A stretch of DNA of 64,000 bases from Cymodocea nodosa (lineage: Eukaryota > Streptophyta > Magnoliopsida > Alismatales > Cymodoceaceae). Made by a program: the position numbers and the translations under genes. The notes beneath the pieces were generated by a model. The model was given only the letters and a program-made list of their open reading frames with translations. It did not search any database and was not told the origin of the DNA. Where the stretch lies: NCBI GenBank assembly GCA_036874045.1, contig JAZBRI010000011.1:5270001-5334000 (forward strand). Direction: 5' to 3'. This document shows positions 11,701 through 23,391 of this stretch, piece after piece. The first letter of the stretch is position 1; each line of letters starts with the position of its first letter.

Positions 11701-11888
11701 AAAATAACACAAGTAGGAGTTATTTGAACATTGCCCATACCTATGATTTTATCTTTGCTTTTGTTTCCAAATGTTACACTTCCTTTCATAGTATTTGTAA
11801 AATTTTGTAATAGACTTTTCTGTCCGGTCATGTGACTTGACGCTCCACTATCCAAGATCCATTTTGATGTTGTTTCCTCTTGCAACAC
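8773..11888 (-). pseudogene. Element A pol: protease, integrase, RT, RNase H (Ty1-copia), broken
   Basis: In element order: protease with DSGASSHM (near 11845), GAG-pre-integrase WHRR, integrase with HMDLFGP, LRSDHG and NGVVERKN (all three catalytic acidic residues kept), RT with SAFLNG, YGLK and YVDD, RNase H with DADCAGSKSDRKSTSG, HSRAKHIEVRHHFLRD and LADIFTKPL, ending at the stop at 8773. It is in the same frame as gag, separated by TAA. Lesions: 1-nt deletion at about 11452 (HRRI-GH), W to TGA at 11185, TAG at about 11112, TAG at 10087-10089, TAA at 9847-9849, and two stops just before YVDD at about 9727 and 9741. Nearly all nonsense changes are Q or W codons. Compared with element E most are private, but the TAG at 10087 is shared. 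Confidence 0.93.
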
Positions 11889-11891
11889 AAA

Positions 11892-14150
11892 TTAAGAAAA
11901 ACCTTTTCTTGGTACCCAATGTTGTTGAGGACCAAGTTCATTAAACGCATATTTCTTCTTTATGTTTAAAAATAGTTTAACATTATCATTTATATTTTTA
12001 TTAGTTGTAAGTACTATTGATTTATCATTAGCTTCATACTCACATATAGCATTATTGCTTTTACAATCATTCTTTTTGTTTTCAGATGTAGTATAATCAA
12101 GACCAAACAGATTTTTATTAGATGTTAATTTATTTTGGACATGCTTATACATTTCAGTAAGTTCATACCAAGATTTTGTACTTGTATTAACATTTTTCAT
12201 ACATACAAAATCTTTTTCTACACAAGAATTTTTAGTTTTATCACATGCAGAATGAGTAAATGGTCCAATATCAGTGTATTGAATTACATGCTCAGGTTTC
12301 TGAATTTTCAATTTACTACAATTGTCTGAAATTTTAGAAACATTAGAAACTGAATTTCCAGAACAAGAAACAAGATTTTTAGAAACATTTATAGTCATGT
12401 TAGAAGTACAATTTGACAGATCACATTGATTTATATTATTACTACATGATTCATCCCTTGAAGTACCTATTTCTTCATATTTATTACCTTGTTTCATAAT
12501 AAAAGGAATTTTAGTCTTAGATTTACTTGAACTGCAACTAATAAATCCTTTATTGGCTTGAGATTCAGGATATTTAGGATAATCAAATCCTAAGCCAAAT
12601 TTATAAGACACCGCAGGGGTACTAGTTAGTTTGTCTAACTTAGTTTGACTTAAATTCCATTTCTCAATGGTAGAATTTAAATCTTGCACTCTCAGTTTTA
12701 ATTTATCTATCTCTAATTCAAGTTCATTTATATTGTTTCTCAATATTTCATTTTCAAATTCTATCTTTAATTTTTCAGCATTTATATTCTGTATTTGTTC
12801 ATGCAAGATACATTCATTAAATCTAAATTTTTGCAACTCTCTAGCATGATTTTCATTATCACATTTAAACTTTTCTAATGTAGAAGACAGGAAACAATTT
12901 TCTTCTTCCATAATGGATGAAGATTTTCTAATATTCTTATTTTCCAATTTACATACTTTAAGTTTTTGTAATAATGCATGATAAGCACATAATAATTCAT
13001 CAAAGTTGAAATCTAAATGACTTTCAAGATCAGATATTACCTCAGACTCATCTGCCATGAAGCACACATGAGCAACGTCTTCTAACTCTTGTTCTCCTTC
13101 TGAATGTGAAGATTTTGATGCTAATTCCTCAAATTCAAACTCTTCAGACGTGTCATCCCAAGTGACCTTCAAAGCCTTTTTCTTGTAAAACTTTTTCTGT
13201 GTTTTCTGAGCTGTCTTCTTTTGATTTGTCCTACTTTGCTTTTCATTTTTCCTCATAGGACAATCTAGAGAAAGATGTCCAGGTTTCTTACAGTTGTAAC
13301 ATACATACTTTCTGGATGAAGAATTCTTGTCATTCAATGATTTTGACGTTGAGGGTTTATCATTTTTGTTCCTTTGCTGTTTCTTAGCTTTCCATGTTTT
13401 CTTGAATTTCCTAGTTAGCAAAATCAAATCCTCGTCAGAATCAGTAGATATATCAGAATCTGAATTAATTTCGAAGGCTATTTCTTTCTTCATTTTTAGT
13501 TTGTTGTGACTCAGTGATTCATTTAATTCAACTTCATAAGCTGTTAAATTTCCTATAAGTTCATTCATAGTATAAACATTTAAATCTCGTGATTCCTCAA
13601 TTGATGTTACTTTCTGAGACCATTTAGAACTTAGGGATCTGAGAATTTTCCTCACCAATTCCTTCTGTTCAAAATTCTTTCCTAAACATTTTAAAGAGTT
13701 TATGATATCAAGAAATCTGGAAAACATCTCAAAAATATTTTCGTCTTCATGCATCTTAAAGAGTTCATACTTATGAATCAACATGTTTATTTTAGTCTCT
13801 TTAACTTGAGAAGTACCTTCATGTGAAACTTCTAATGCATGCCACACCACATAAGCAGATTTATATGCCGACACTTTACTGAACTATTCATAACTCAATG
13901 CACAAAATAAAATATTTAAGCCCTTAGAATTCAGAGTTTCATTTTCTTTTTTAGTAATTGTCCAAGTATTATAAGGAGTAGTTAACGGAGTATATGGTTT
14001 AGAAATCATGAACCATAATTTATGATCTATACTTTGAAGAAAAACAGTCATCCTATATTTCCAATATTCAAAATGTATTCCATCAAATAAAGGAGGACGA
14101 TTAAGATTTTGGCCTTCATATAAAGAAAAATTACCATTTCCAATAGCCAT
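11892..14150 (-). pseudogene. Element A gag (copia gag with zinc knuckle), one premature stop
   Basis: Starts with ATG at 14148-14150 (MAIGNGNFSLYEGQN), typical of the copia gag N-terminus (RPPLFDGIHFEYWKYRM). The UBN2-like body includes EVSHEGTSQVKETKINML and MFSRFLDIINSL. Then come a lysine-rich linker, the CCHC knuckle CYNCKKPGHLSLDC, the conserved KVTWDDTS, a long coiled-coil region and the gag end GPQQHWVPRKGFS followed by TAA. One nonsense change is present: TAG at 13882-13884, CAG in the parent by inference (SYE-Q-FSK). At about 753 codons it is long, as in Sireviruses. Its product would form the virus-like particle shell and bind the RNA. Confidence 0.93.
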
Positions 14151-14336
14151 TTTACCTTAGATTTTTCAACCTATTTGATTTTAAATAGTCTAAAAGCTTT
14201 AAAACAACTTGAGCCTTAAATCAAGAAAGTTAAATGTATGCTTAGATATTAATTTCTGTTTAAAAACAAGGAAGGTAGAATAAGCAATGATATTAAATAA
14301 GTTGGTATAGATTTTATATCAAAGATTATTAACAAA

Positions 14337-14348
14337 GCTCTAATACCA
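14337..14348 (-). promoter_or_regulatory. Element A primer binding site (tRNA-iMet)
   Basis: TGGTATTAGAGC in element sense, two bases from the end of the 5' LTR. It matches the usual TGGTATCAGAGC except for one C-to-T change. Confidence 0.92.
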
Positions 14349-14350
14349 CT

Positions 14351-15950
14351 TGTAGGATCGTATGGCTACACAAGAAGGGGGTGAATTGTGTAATTTTAAT
14401 ATTTTTTGAAAAATAATTGAAATTTTAAAACTCAAAAACTAGTCGAGACATTGTTTTCATAAAATCATTTTTATTCAAGGTTTCAATTACAATATACAAT
14501 TCAATTCTCCTCAGAAATTGTAGATGCAATTATATTTCAATACCATGTTTCATCTATACAATTTCATAACTACAAACAAAGAAAACTAATTTGCGGAATT
14601 AAAAACATTTCTCCCTATTTGAGATCTTTCTTCTTCTTCTTCTTCTTTCTTCTTCAGTAATTCTTCAATGACGAATATCTTGTCTTTTTATGTTTCATCG
14701 AATTTTCTTTCTTCTAATACTTCAAATCTTTAGTGATGAAAATCTTACCTTTTTATGCTTCACTGAATTTTCTTTCACTTGAGAGATTTTTCCCGTAGAG
14801 GTGTTTTTGATCCCTAAAAAAGATTTTTCTTTTGGTGTGTAGGAATGGTTTGATCCTTGAAAAGATTTTTCATTTTGTGTACAAGGATGGTTTGATCAAC
14901 AAGAACTCTATGCCTTTTATATTGTATCCTCATTTCATGCATATCCTCCACGTTTAATCACTACTAGTTTTCCACTTCTCCATGTCGTTTCTTTTTCCTT
15001 CATCGAAACACACTCATTCTAACCCACGTTTATATTTTGAATTTTCTTTAATCATCAGTCCTAGATCTCTGAAAAATTTCCTGGAAAATAAACTTTCTCG
15101 TCCAAAAATTTTTCATCAGTGTAATAAGAAGTCGTTACTTTAATGTTAACTAAACGAGTAACACAAGTATATGTATATAACTTAATGTTTCTAACTTAAC
15201 GAGTTCCTCATGTGCCATTTCACGTGACAAGTACTGTAGCTAACTCAACGAACTAAGTCTGTGGTGTTATGCTAACTCAACAAACCAGCTTAACCTTTCT
15301 TTCGGAAGGTTAAACAATAACTCACTGATTCAATAATAAACAAATGTTTTTATAATAAGAATTTTACCACGTGCAAAAATAACAACTTAAGTTTATAACG
15401 CTAACTTAATGTGTTGCCTTAGTGTTCAATATAGCAACTCAACGCGTTTAGTTATGTTAACTTAACGAGTTAAATATGTGCACCTCACATGATACAGTAC
15501 AACATTCGTAACTTATAATTTCACCACGTGTTTAACACTAACTTAACGAGTTCGTCTCTTCTTTTACTCACTAACTTAACGAGTTATCACGTGACCTATT
15601 TTAACCTTTAAGCCTCTAAATTAACGAGTTCTCACGTGACCTCTATACAAACAAAACTCTAACTTAACGAGTTGTCTAAACGTGCACTGTTCATGATATA
15701 GAAGATATAACTTTAAAACATATCATGCTTTTCAATAAAAACACACATTAACTTAACATTTAGTTAAATGAGAAATTAATGCAACGAAATGACTAGTTAT
15801 TAACTTCAGATCCAACACAGACAAGTATTTATATCAATAAGCTTTTTCTATATTAATTGATGATTTTAATTTCTTTTCACAAGCAATAGTAATTGAGCAA
15901 ATATGATTATTTTCATTAAGCACACATCATCAAAACAAAAATACTCAACA
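14351..15950 (-). repeat. Element A 5' LTR
   Basis: 1600 bp, TGTAGGATCG...ACTCAACA, followed by duplication CACAT at 15951-15955. TATA box at 14915-14923 (AATATAAAA in element sense). It holds the same TAACTTAACGAGTT dyad series as the 3' LTR. Confidence 0.95.
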
Positions 15951-15955
15951 CACAT
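15951..15955. other. Target site duplication CACAT, right copy (element A)
   Basis: Identical to 2807-2811. Confidence 0.95.
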
Positions 15956-16853
15956 CTCAACTCTACTGAATATTGAATGATCTATCTATATTTATGCTTG
16001 AACATCCAACGATCATATTTTCTCTTCAACGGATTTATTCTATTGTACTTGCTGAGTTTGTAGATCCAAATATGGTAAGTTACTGTTTGGAAAGGTATTT
16101 CAAGATAACCTTCTGATTTTCTCAAACTTTCGAATAGTTAGCAATGTAACTTTCTGAAAGATGATCGTAACTCACTGAAAATCCACTTAAGTTCAATTGT
16201 CACGTGAGTTTTAAGCCATACACGTGAAGTACTTAAAGTTCAGATAATTTGCAATTGTAACTCACTGAAATTTTCTTAACTATCGGATAGTTCACTCCAG
16301 TAACTCTTCGATTTTCTTTTTCTACGCTTCCGACAACTATCTTCTTATTTCTGCATGTGCATAATAGAATAACTTAAGTTTCAAATAGTTAAGTTTGTAA
16401 CCTTTCGAAACATCCTGATTTTCGGATAGTTAGCTTTCTAACTCTCCGAAAACTCCTTTAAGCTTCTATTTTGGATTTCTACATGTGGGTAATTGAATGA
16501 CTTAAGTTTCGGATAATTAGCCTTTCTAACTTTCCAATTTTCCTTGATCTTTCAGATAGTTAACTCCTTAACTCTCTGATCATTCAACTAACTATCTTTC
16601 ACAACTCTTTGAAGGCCTTGTAATTTTGGATAGTTATACTTCTAACTGTTTGACAGTATTTCTGCTACTTTTACTCTTCAGATACTTAAGCCTGTAATTG
16701 TCCTATTTTCCTGTAGCTCTATAGCAGCAAATTCTGGAACTACCTGCATCTGTTTATTTGCCTTCTGATCTTTTGCTAAGCTATCTTAACTGTGAAATAC
16801 AATTTGTTTCCTCACATAGGTTTTTGCATTATCAAAATACTAGGGTCCTAACA
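15956..16853 (-). repeat. LTR of element N, second part
   Basis: Continues the LTR begun at 2229 and ends GGGTCCTAACA, immediately followed by ATCTCCCCCTTTTTGATAAT (polypurine tract in element sense). Joined length about 1.48 kb. It carries TTCGGATAGTTA/TAACTCTCCGAA dyads and CACGTG sites like the C and D LTRs, so N is of the C/D group. Confidence 0.9.
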
Positions 16854-17638
16854 ATCTCCCCCTTTTTGATAATGACAAAATCCTTTACAATAAATTACAT
16901 GTATTTCACTCCCTAGATTGTCTCTATACATTCAGTCACATAGAAACTAAATAAAGCAAAGATTTACAGTGAATATAATACAATGAAGTTAAATTCTCCC
17001 CCTGACTGTGTGCTGGGAATACTCCCCCTGCCTTCTATGTAATTTTCTATATTCTTCTCTCCCTTTTGTCATTAGATAAAAGGAGTTCCACAATTTTCTT
17101 TTGCTGAATTTTCTTCTCCCCCTTTATGTATACCCTCTTTATACACTTTCATTTTACACTGAAGCAACATTCAGAATCCCCTTTATATAGTAGGTTCTCC
17201 CCCTACTTATATGCTTTTCCATGTAGATAAATTTGCTACACCTGTTCTACAAAATGACATATAGAATACCAACTAAACTTTGTACCAATTGTTAATCAAG
17301 AAAACATCATAAATGATTCTCAATTATTTAGCTTCTGATTCCAATCCGTTTATCTTCTCTTAGATCATTATTTTCAGAGGTTCTTCAATTTGCAAAAGAT
17401 AATTTGAAGACTGTAATCTGTCTACTATAGATTTTGGTTGTCCTTTGATAAATCAGATTTGTATACATTCATCCTGGCTCGTGTAGATCTTATTTCCTTT
17501 AAGGAACAAGATTCAGTCATTTATGCCACTTTGATACTTAATTTCAGAATATCATAACTGATTCTTAATTGATTGCCTCCTGATTACCAACTGTTTAGCT
17601 TCTTAAAATCTCTCTTTAAGAGATTCCTTCAAAACATA
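16854..17638 (-). mobile_element. Element N internal remnant with repeated polypurine-like motifs
   Basis: No ORF. It begins with the polypurine tract at 16854 and holds four more CTCCCCCT motifs (about 17006, 17022, 17112, 17201). It resembles the 40627-41000 segment of D. It is cut off at 17639 by an LTR of the A family in the opposite orientation; the rest of N is not in the window. Confidence 0.75.
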
Positions 17639-19030
17639 TGTTGAGTATTTTGTTTTGATGATGTGTGCTAAATGAAAGTAATCATATTTGCTCAATTACT
17701 ATTGCTTGTGAAAAGAAATTAAAATCATCAATTAATACAGAAAAAGCTTACTAATATAAATACTTGTCTGTATTGGATCTAAAATTATACTAAGTTAATA
17801 ACTAGTCATTTCGTTTCATTAATTTCTCATTTAACTAAACGTTAAGTTAACACGTGTTTTTATTGAAAAGCATGATATGTTTTAAAGTTATATTTTTTGT
17901 ATCATGAACAGTGCACATTTAGACAACTCATTAAGTTAGAGTTTTGTTCGTATAGAGATCACATGAGAACTCATTAAGTTAGAGGCTTAAAGGTTAAAAT
18001 AGATCACGTGAGAACTCGTAAAGTTAGTGAGTAAAAGAAGAGATGAACTCGTTAAGTTAGTGTTGTACACGTGGTGAAATTATAAGTTATGAATGTTATA
18101 TTGTATCACGTGAGGTGCACATGTTTAACTCATTAAGTTAACATAACTAAACGCATTGAGTTGCTATATTGAGTACTAAGGCAATGCGTTAGGCTAGCGT
18201 TATAAAACTTAAGTTGTTATTTTTGCACATGGTAAAATTCTTATTATAAAAACATTTGTTTATTATTGGTTCATTGAGTTATCTGTAACACAACGAAGAT
18301 GGTTCGTTGAGTTATCGTAACACCACGAAGATAGTTCGTTGAGTTAGCGTAACACCACAGAGATAGTTCGTTGAGTTGGCTACAGTACTTGTCACGTGAG
18401 TTGGCACATGAGGAACTCGTTAAGTTATATATAATGACTTCTTATTACACTTGATGAAAGATTTTGGATGAGAAAGTTTATTTTGCAGGAAATTTTTCAA
18501 AGATCTAGGATTGATGATTAAAGAAAATTTGAAATGTAAACGTGTGTCAGAACGTGTGTATTTCGATGAAGGAAAAAGAAAAGACGTGAAGAAGTGGAAG
18601 ACTGATAGTGATTAAACATGGAGGATATGCATGAAATGAAGTACAGTATAAAAGGCATAGAATTCTTGTTGATCAGTTATCCTTGCACACAAAATGAAAA
18701 ATCTTTTCAGGGATCAAAAACAACTTTCGGGGAAAAGCTCTCAGGTGGAAGAAAATTCAGTGAAGCAGAAAATGTCAGATTTATGTCGCTAAAGATTTGA
18801 AGTATCAATTGGTAGATAATTCAGTGAAGCAGAAAAAGGTAAGATTTATGTCACTGAATATTTGAAGTATAAGAAGAAAGAAAATTCGGTGAAGCAAAGA
18901 AAGACAAGATATTCATCACTAAAGAATTGCTAAAGAAGAAAGAGAAGAAGAAGAAGAAATATCTCGAACAAGGAGAAATGTTTTAAATTCCGCAAATTAG
19001 TTTTTTCTATTTGCAGTTATGAAATTGTAT
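17639..19030 (+). repeat. A-family LTR fragment in plus orientation, 3' truncated
   Basis: Begins TGTTGAGTATTTTG and follows the reverse complement of the element A LTR through the TATA box (TATAAAA, 18647-18653) to ATGAAATTGTAT near 19030, where it breaks into a gypsy RT fragment. About 200 bp of the U5 end is missing. The ORF over 18618-18800 is an LTR shadow and not a gene. Confidence 0.88.
18269..18396 (+). repeat. 32-bp tandem repeat, four units, inside the LTR
   Basis: Units begin at 18269, 18301, 18333 and 18365 with GTTCGTTGAGTTA followed by GTAACACCACGAAG. Each unit is itself an imperfect dyad (CGTTGAGTTA / GTAACACCACG). The element A LTRs have only one or two equivalents. Confidence 0.85.
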
Positions 19031-19300
19031 TCTCTTAAAAGCATAAGTTCCATTAGGACAGGTGAATGTTGTTTTCTCTTGATCCTCTAATGCTACTAGG
19101 ATTTGGTTATATCCTGAATACCCGTCTAGGAAACAAAAATATTCTTGCCTTGCTAATTTCTCTAGCATTTGATCTATAAAAGGTAAGGGAAAATGATCTT
19201 TCCTAGTCATTGCATTCAGCTTTCTATAGTCTATACACACTCTCTACCCTAATTGAATTCTAGTAGGTATCAAGTCTTGACTTTCATTCGTAATAACTGT
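19031..19300 (-). pseudogene. Ty3-gypsy (Athila type) reverse transcriptase fragment
   Basis: Minus-strand reading gives DLIPTR, CIDYRKLNAMTRKDHFPLPF, IDQMLEKLARQEYFCFLDGYSGYNQI and EKTTFTCPNGTYAFKRI. These are the first half of a gypsy RT (fingers and the FLDGYSG catalytic Asp region). The YVDD part is missing because it breaks at about 19031 into LTR sequence. A TAG replaces the Trp before R-x-CIDYRKLN at about 19243. The upstream side is cut by the B1 LTR at 19301. Confidence 0.9.
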
Positions 19301-20478
19301 TGGAGGATCGTCTGTATCACAAGAGGGGGGGTGAATTGTATCTTTAGTAATTAAAATACTAGTGGATAAAACAAGAGCACAAGACACTTGTAAATGAAAT
19401 TCTATTCTTTATGTAAAGACAGAATTTACAATATCTTTTCAGCTCAATTCCTTTCTTGACGGTTTTGATATAGTAATGTTCGATATACAATTCAAATAGA
19501 AAAATAAAGCTCTTATTCAAAACTAATTTCGAATTGTATAAAACCTGATCTTTATGCACACAGCTTCTTTCCTTCTCTTTGCTCAACTTCTATATCTCTT
19601 CTTCTCCAGTTGTCGAATTTCTAGACTGCTTGCGTTTGTAGCTACTTTTCTGAAATTGCTTGACATTTTGAACTTCTTCTAATGTTGGAGAACTTTTTAG
19701 AATATGAATATTTAAACTTAACTTTTTAGTTAGGGATTCAGATTGAATATTCAGACTTGGTTTTTGTGAGATTGGGATCTTCTATTGTAATGTAGCTTGT
19801 ACTCTCTATTAGTAGTCGAACTCTATTGTCTTTTACATTCAACATGTTAATCCACTTAATCCATAATCCACGTACTAATTTTTTCATTAATCCAAATTAC
19901 TATCTTTTTGAGTTTCCACTTTATCCACTATAATTTTGAATTTTCACGATCTCCACTTCGTAGATTCATTGAAACTTTATCTTCCCAAAGTCTTGTAGAA
20001 TATCTTCTAAGTCTTCGATTTAGTCGAACACTTATCTGTAACTCTTCTAGTTTTTGCACCTGCAAAACATGTGACTAAACATAGAAAACTTATCTCTTCG
20101 TTAGTTATTTTATAAAACTCGAAGACTTATCTATCAATGCGTATAAAAACTCTAACAGTTATCTAACTATTCGATTTTCATTACCGAACGCACATGGAAA
20201 ACACGTGACAACTTAAAACATTAAAAACACACGTGCAGATAACTTAACTATATGAGTTTTTAACATAAACTATTCAACAAAAATGAAATGTTAACTATCC
20301 GAAAGTTTAACTATCGAAAATCTAACTCTTCAGAAATCTTTAATTTATCCGACATGAAAAAGAAACTTTCTGATAATCTGTTAACTATTATACTTAGAGA
20401 AATATACTTAGAGAATATTATTTAGACTTATTTAAAAACTTTAATAAAGCATATATCATCAAAACAAAATTCCTAACA
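19301..20478 (-). repeat. Element B1 3' LTR
   Basis: TGGAGGATCG...TTCCTAACA, about 1178 bp, followed by a polypurine tract. It is close to the B2 LTR at 25607. The conserved terminus is CACAAGAGGGGGGGTGAATT. The U3 side carries AACTCGAAG/CTTCGAGTT-type dyads and CACGTG. Confidence 0.92.
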
Positions 20479-20500
20479 GTCTCCCCCTTTTTGATGATGT
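20479..20500 (-). promoter_or_regulatory. Element B1 polypurine tract
   Basis: GTCTCCCCCTTTTTGATGAT on the plus strand, next to the LTR. A second copy, CTTCTCCCCCTTTTTGGCAT, lies at about 20531-20550. Confidence 0.88.
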
Positions 20501-20756
20501 CAAAACCTAATAAGTCAAATAATCTATCTCTTCTCCCCCTTTTTGGCATTATAAAAAAGTAAATAAAATGTAAAGAAGAAAAATATTCTAAGTACATATC
20601 GTTAAAACATGCATAACTTTCATGCATTAAGCATAAACTGTTTAAATATAAACCGTGAAAAATAATCACGTGAACATTAAATTCAATAAACAGTTTACAT
20701 AATATTTTTGGTTACAAATTACAAGAAATAAATCATGTAATACATAATTTGTATAA

Positions 20757-23391
20757 TCACAAGCCTCTTTGTCTTTGAAAAATACTAATCAGAGTATTTG
20801 AAATTTACTTTGCAATTTCTATACTAACTCTGTTTATCTGATCAATTACTGCTTGATCTAAATAATTTGTGAAACTTGTGATGGTTGCTATAAAAATTCA
20901 GAATGAATGTTTGTATTTATACCTGTATTTGTATTTGTTTGTATACCTGTATTTATATCTATTTGTATACCTATATTTATATCTGTTTGTATACCTGTAT
21001 TTATATCTGTATATTGCTGTTGTTCTGTAAATTATGTTGATTGTTATTGTTGCTATTGTGACTGTGTTTGCCGATCCTACTATTGTTGTTGTCAGACTAC
21101 AAGTGTATCTGCTTCCTAGTATTTTTGGAGTTCCTTTGCAGAGAAAGATCTTGACTTTAATCTTTTCTGTGGCCAAGGTGTAATATCTGTTTGACTTGCC
21201 ACAATTCTCAAAATCGTATCGCCATAAAATAATTTACTCTACAAATGTAAGATATGAGAAACAAAAATATCATATCAGTTCATCTGTATATGGTTAATTA
21301 ATGCATATGTAGCATAAAGACAACATCTACCAACTTCTGCACCATGACCAAACCTTTGAAACAATAAGCATGTAGTATTTTTGCAATAAAACGTGCTTGG
21401 CCATTTAAATCATTTAGTAATCTCAATGGTTTGTTGGCAGTTGGATCTTTGGCTAAACTTTTAATGTCCCATCCCAATTGATAAACCTATTTTCTTTCTG
21501 ATAATTTAACTCCTTCATTTTTCAGACTAAGTACTTGATAAAGTAAATCTGGAGTTAAATATATGTCATTGTCTTGTATATTGGAAATAGGAATACCTTC
21601 TTCCATTGTTAAGTTTGAGTAAAAAGAACTGATAAGTTTTGGTATAACAAGATGGCCTGGCTATTGTGGAAGTAGAGTCAACAAGTCTTGAAATTCAAAT
21701 ATTTCTTGTATATGTGCCATCCCTTCAAACTTAACTAGTCTTGAATATAAAACTGTAAAAGTTTTATATGTTTGAAATTTGTCATAATAGGAACTATTTC
21801 TGAACCATAATAATGTATTTTCGTCTAAACTATGTTCAGGATTAGGTATTTTCCTATCATGATGTTTTGATCTAGGACTTGTTCCAAGATTATCAGCAGC
21901 ATTGGAATTTTCAGATCTTTCAGAACTGGTGGAATTTCCATCAAAACTAGTATAAATGTCTGAAATATCTGTTATTGTCGTATCAATAATCTGCTAAAAT
22001 TCTTCTATTTGATCTTCTGGAAACATTTCAGTAGCAACAGTATCTGTAGTAATCTGTCTATTAGCAACATGTATGTCTATAATTGATCTATACAATAACT
22101 GTCTCTGTATGAAAGAATGTTCTATATCTATCTGTGTAATAGAATCATCCTATATTTCTGAAATTTCTATTCTTGAGACATAGGCAGTGTGATATTCAAT
22201 TTGTAACTGTGTATGTTGTTGATTATATACATTTATCAACAAGTATATTATATACTGTAATAGACATAACCATATGTATAAACTGTAGTATAAGCAACTA
22301 TGCCAAAAATCAAAAGTTTCTATCCGAGATACAGTTAGAGGAAGAATATCTGTACATTCCTCTTTAGATGAAATATCTTTTATATTCATAGACTCATCAA
22401 AAATATCATCAAAATTGATATCATCTATATATGTATCATCAAAATTTCCTACATGTTCTCTTTCCATAGGAAAAGAATGTGTGCTTGTAGCATGATGTGA
22501 AAAACTATCCATTGTATTAAAAGATACATTATGCACTAATGTGACACAATACCTTAGAGTGTATGCGTGTAATCCAATATTTGTCGCATCTATTGAGATT
22601 CCTGACACAAACGTCTATCCAGCTTCTGCAATGGAACATAGTTTTCCATTTTTCAATGATTCTTCTTTTTGTTGCAATATTCCTTGTACACCTATAGTTA
22701 GTCCAAAATTTTCTAATGTCTTTTTCTTTTTCCAACTATATGTCTGCAATGTTTTTGGTTGTTCAGGAGGTTCTAAAATTTTCTTAATTTCTCCTGTTAA
22801 AGGCACCTAGGGTTTTGATGGTCCTTCACCATGATGCCTAGGTTGTAATAATGGAATATAGAGTTTTAAGCTCTCAACCTCTACCATTTTTAGTTGATAA
22901 ACTCTTTGTCCTTCACTTCGAAGGCCCATTTTCCTAATGACAATTTTCTGTTCATCTATATATTGTTGAATGTCATCTAAAACAGCTAGGGGAAAATAAT
23001 GTTGGAAATACAAGGATTCTAATTCCCTGTTTGTATCTTCTATCATTGGTCCCCATTTCTTTCCATAGTAAGTGATAGACTGTACCGATTTTTCTAGTAC
23101 ATGTCTAGAACTTGTAACAACCGTAGGGTTAGGTTGTAAAGATCTTTTCCATAAGTGTAATGCGGAAAGTTTAGTCTATTTTAGTTTAAACTGTGTTTCA
23201 GGATAATTGTGAATAAACTTCCAACAAAAATTTTTCTCGTCTTGAACAGCTTTTCTAATTTCATGTAGTACTTCATTTGAAAAAGTGTACCTTGAGTAGA
23301 TGTCATTGATTTCACTTTGTATTTTCTGAAGTTCTAGCTCTCTTTTCTACACTTTTGTCATTCTACCACGTTCTCTTCCACGTCCTAACAT
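20757..23391 (-). pseudogene. Element B1 ORF3, degraded
   Basis: ATG at 23389-23391 (MLGRGRERGRMTKV), then a TAG shared with B2, then recognisable blocks: NRELESLYFQHYFPLAVLDD, RKMGLRSEGQRVYQLKMVEV, and the C-terminal domain (FYSNLT, LGLKNEGV, LFQRFGHG-like). Those three match ORF3 of A and E in order. Near the 3' end is an expanded repeat region at 20907-21030, then DQAVIDQINRV and the stop at 20757. Many stops and frameshifts are present. It is preceded by a TATA-like TTATAAATG (complement about 23493-23501) about 105 nt from the ATG. Confidence 0.8.
20907..21030. repeat. In-gene minisatellite, about 24-bp units
   Basis: Three to four units of TTTGTATACCTGTATTTATA plus TCTG within the ORF3 C-terminal region. 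B2 has a shorter version (27270-27345). ORFs read across it, on either strand, are repeat artefacts. Confidence 0.8.

Larger units (their letters stand above)
2812..15950 (-). mobile_element. Element A: complete Sirevirus-type Ty1-copia with ORF3
   Basis: A 13,139-bp element on the minus strand. In element order: 5' LTR 14351-15950, primer site 14337-14348, gag 11892-14150, pol 8773-11888, gypsy-like noncoding block plus promoter-like segment 7194-8772, ORF3 4925-7193, polypurine tract at 4412, 3' LTR 2812-4411. Both LTRs are 1600 bp. It carries a perfect 5-bp duplication and sits inside another Sirevirus LTR. Its LTRs differ at roughly 7 sites in the first 116 bases, so it is not a very recent insertion. 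Element E (47510-55349) is the same family. Confidence 0.96.

Noticed and set aside
14337-14350. tRNA gene fragments at the primer sites.
   Set aside because: Only the 12-base complement of the tRNA-iMet 3' end is present, next to an LTR; these are primer binding sites.
17639-19030. The missing 5' LTR of element E.
   Set aside because: Same family and orientation, but it is 3' truncated and joined to gypsy RT, with no leader or gag; nothing links it to E.
20907-21119. Plus-strand ORF of hydrophobic VFIPVFV-type repeats.
   Set aside because: It is the antisense of the minisatellite in ORF3.
22541-22810. Plus-strand ORFs in B1 and B2 (also 28824-29078).
   Set aside because: Antisense shadows of ORF3; the minus strand matches the A-family protein.
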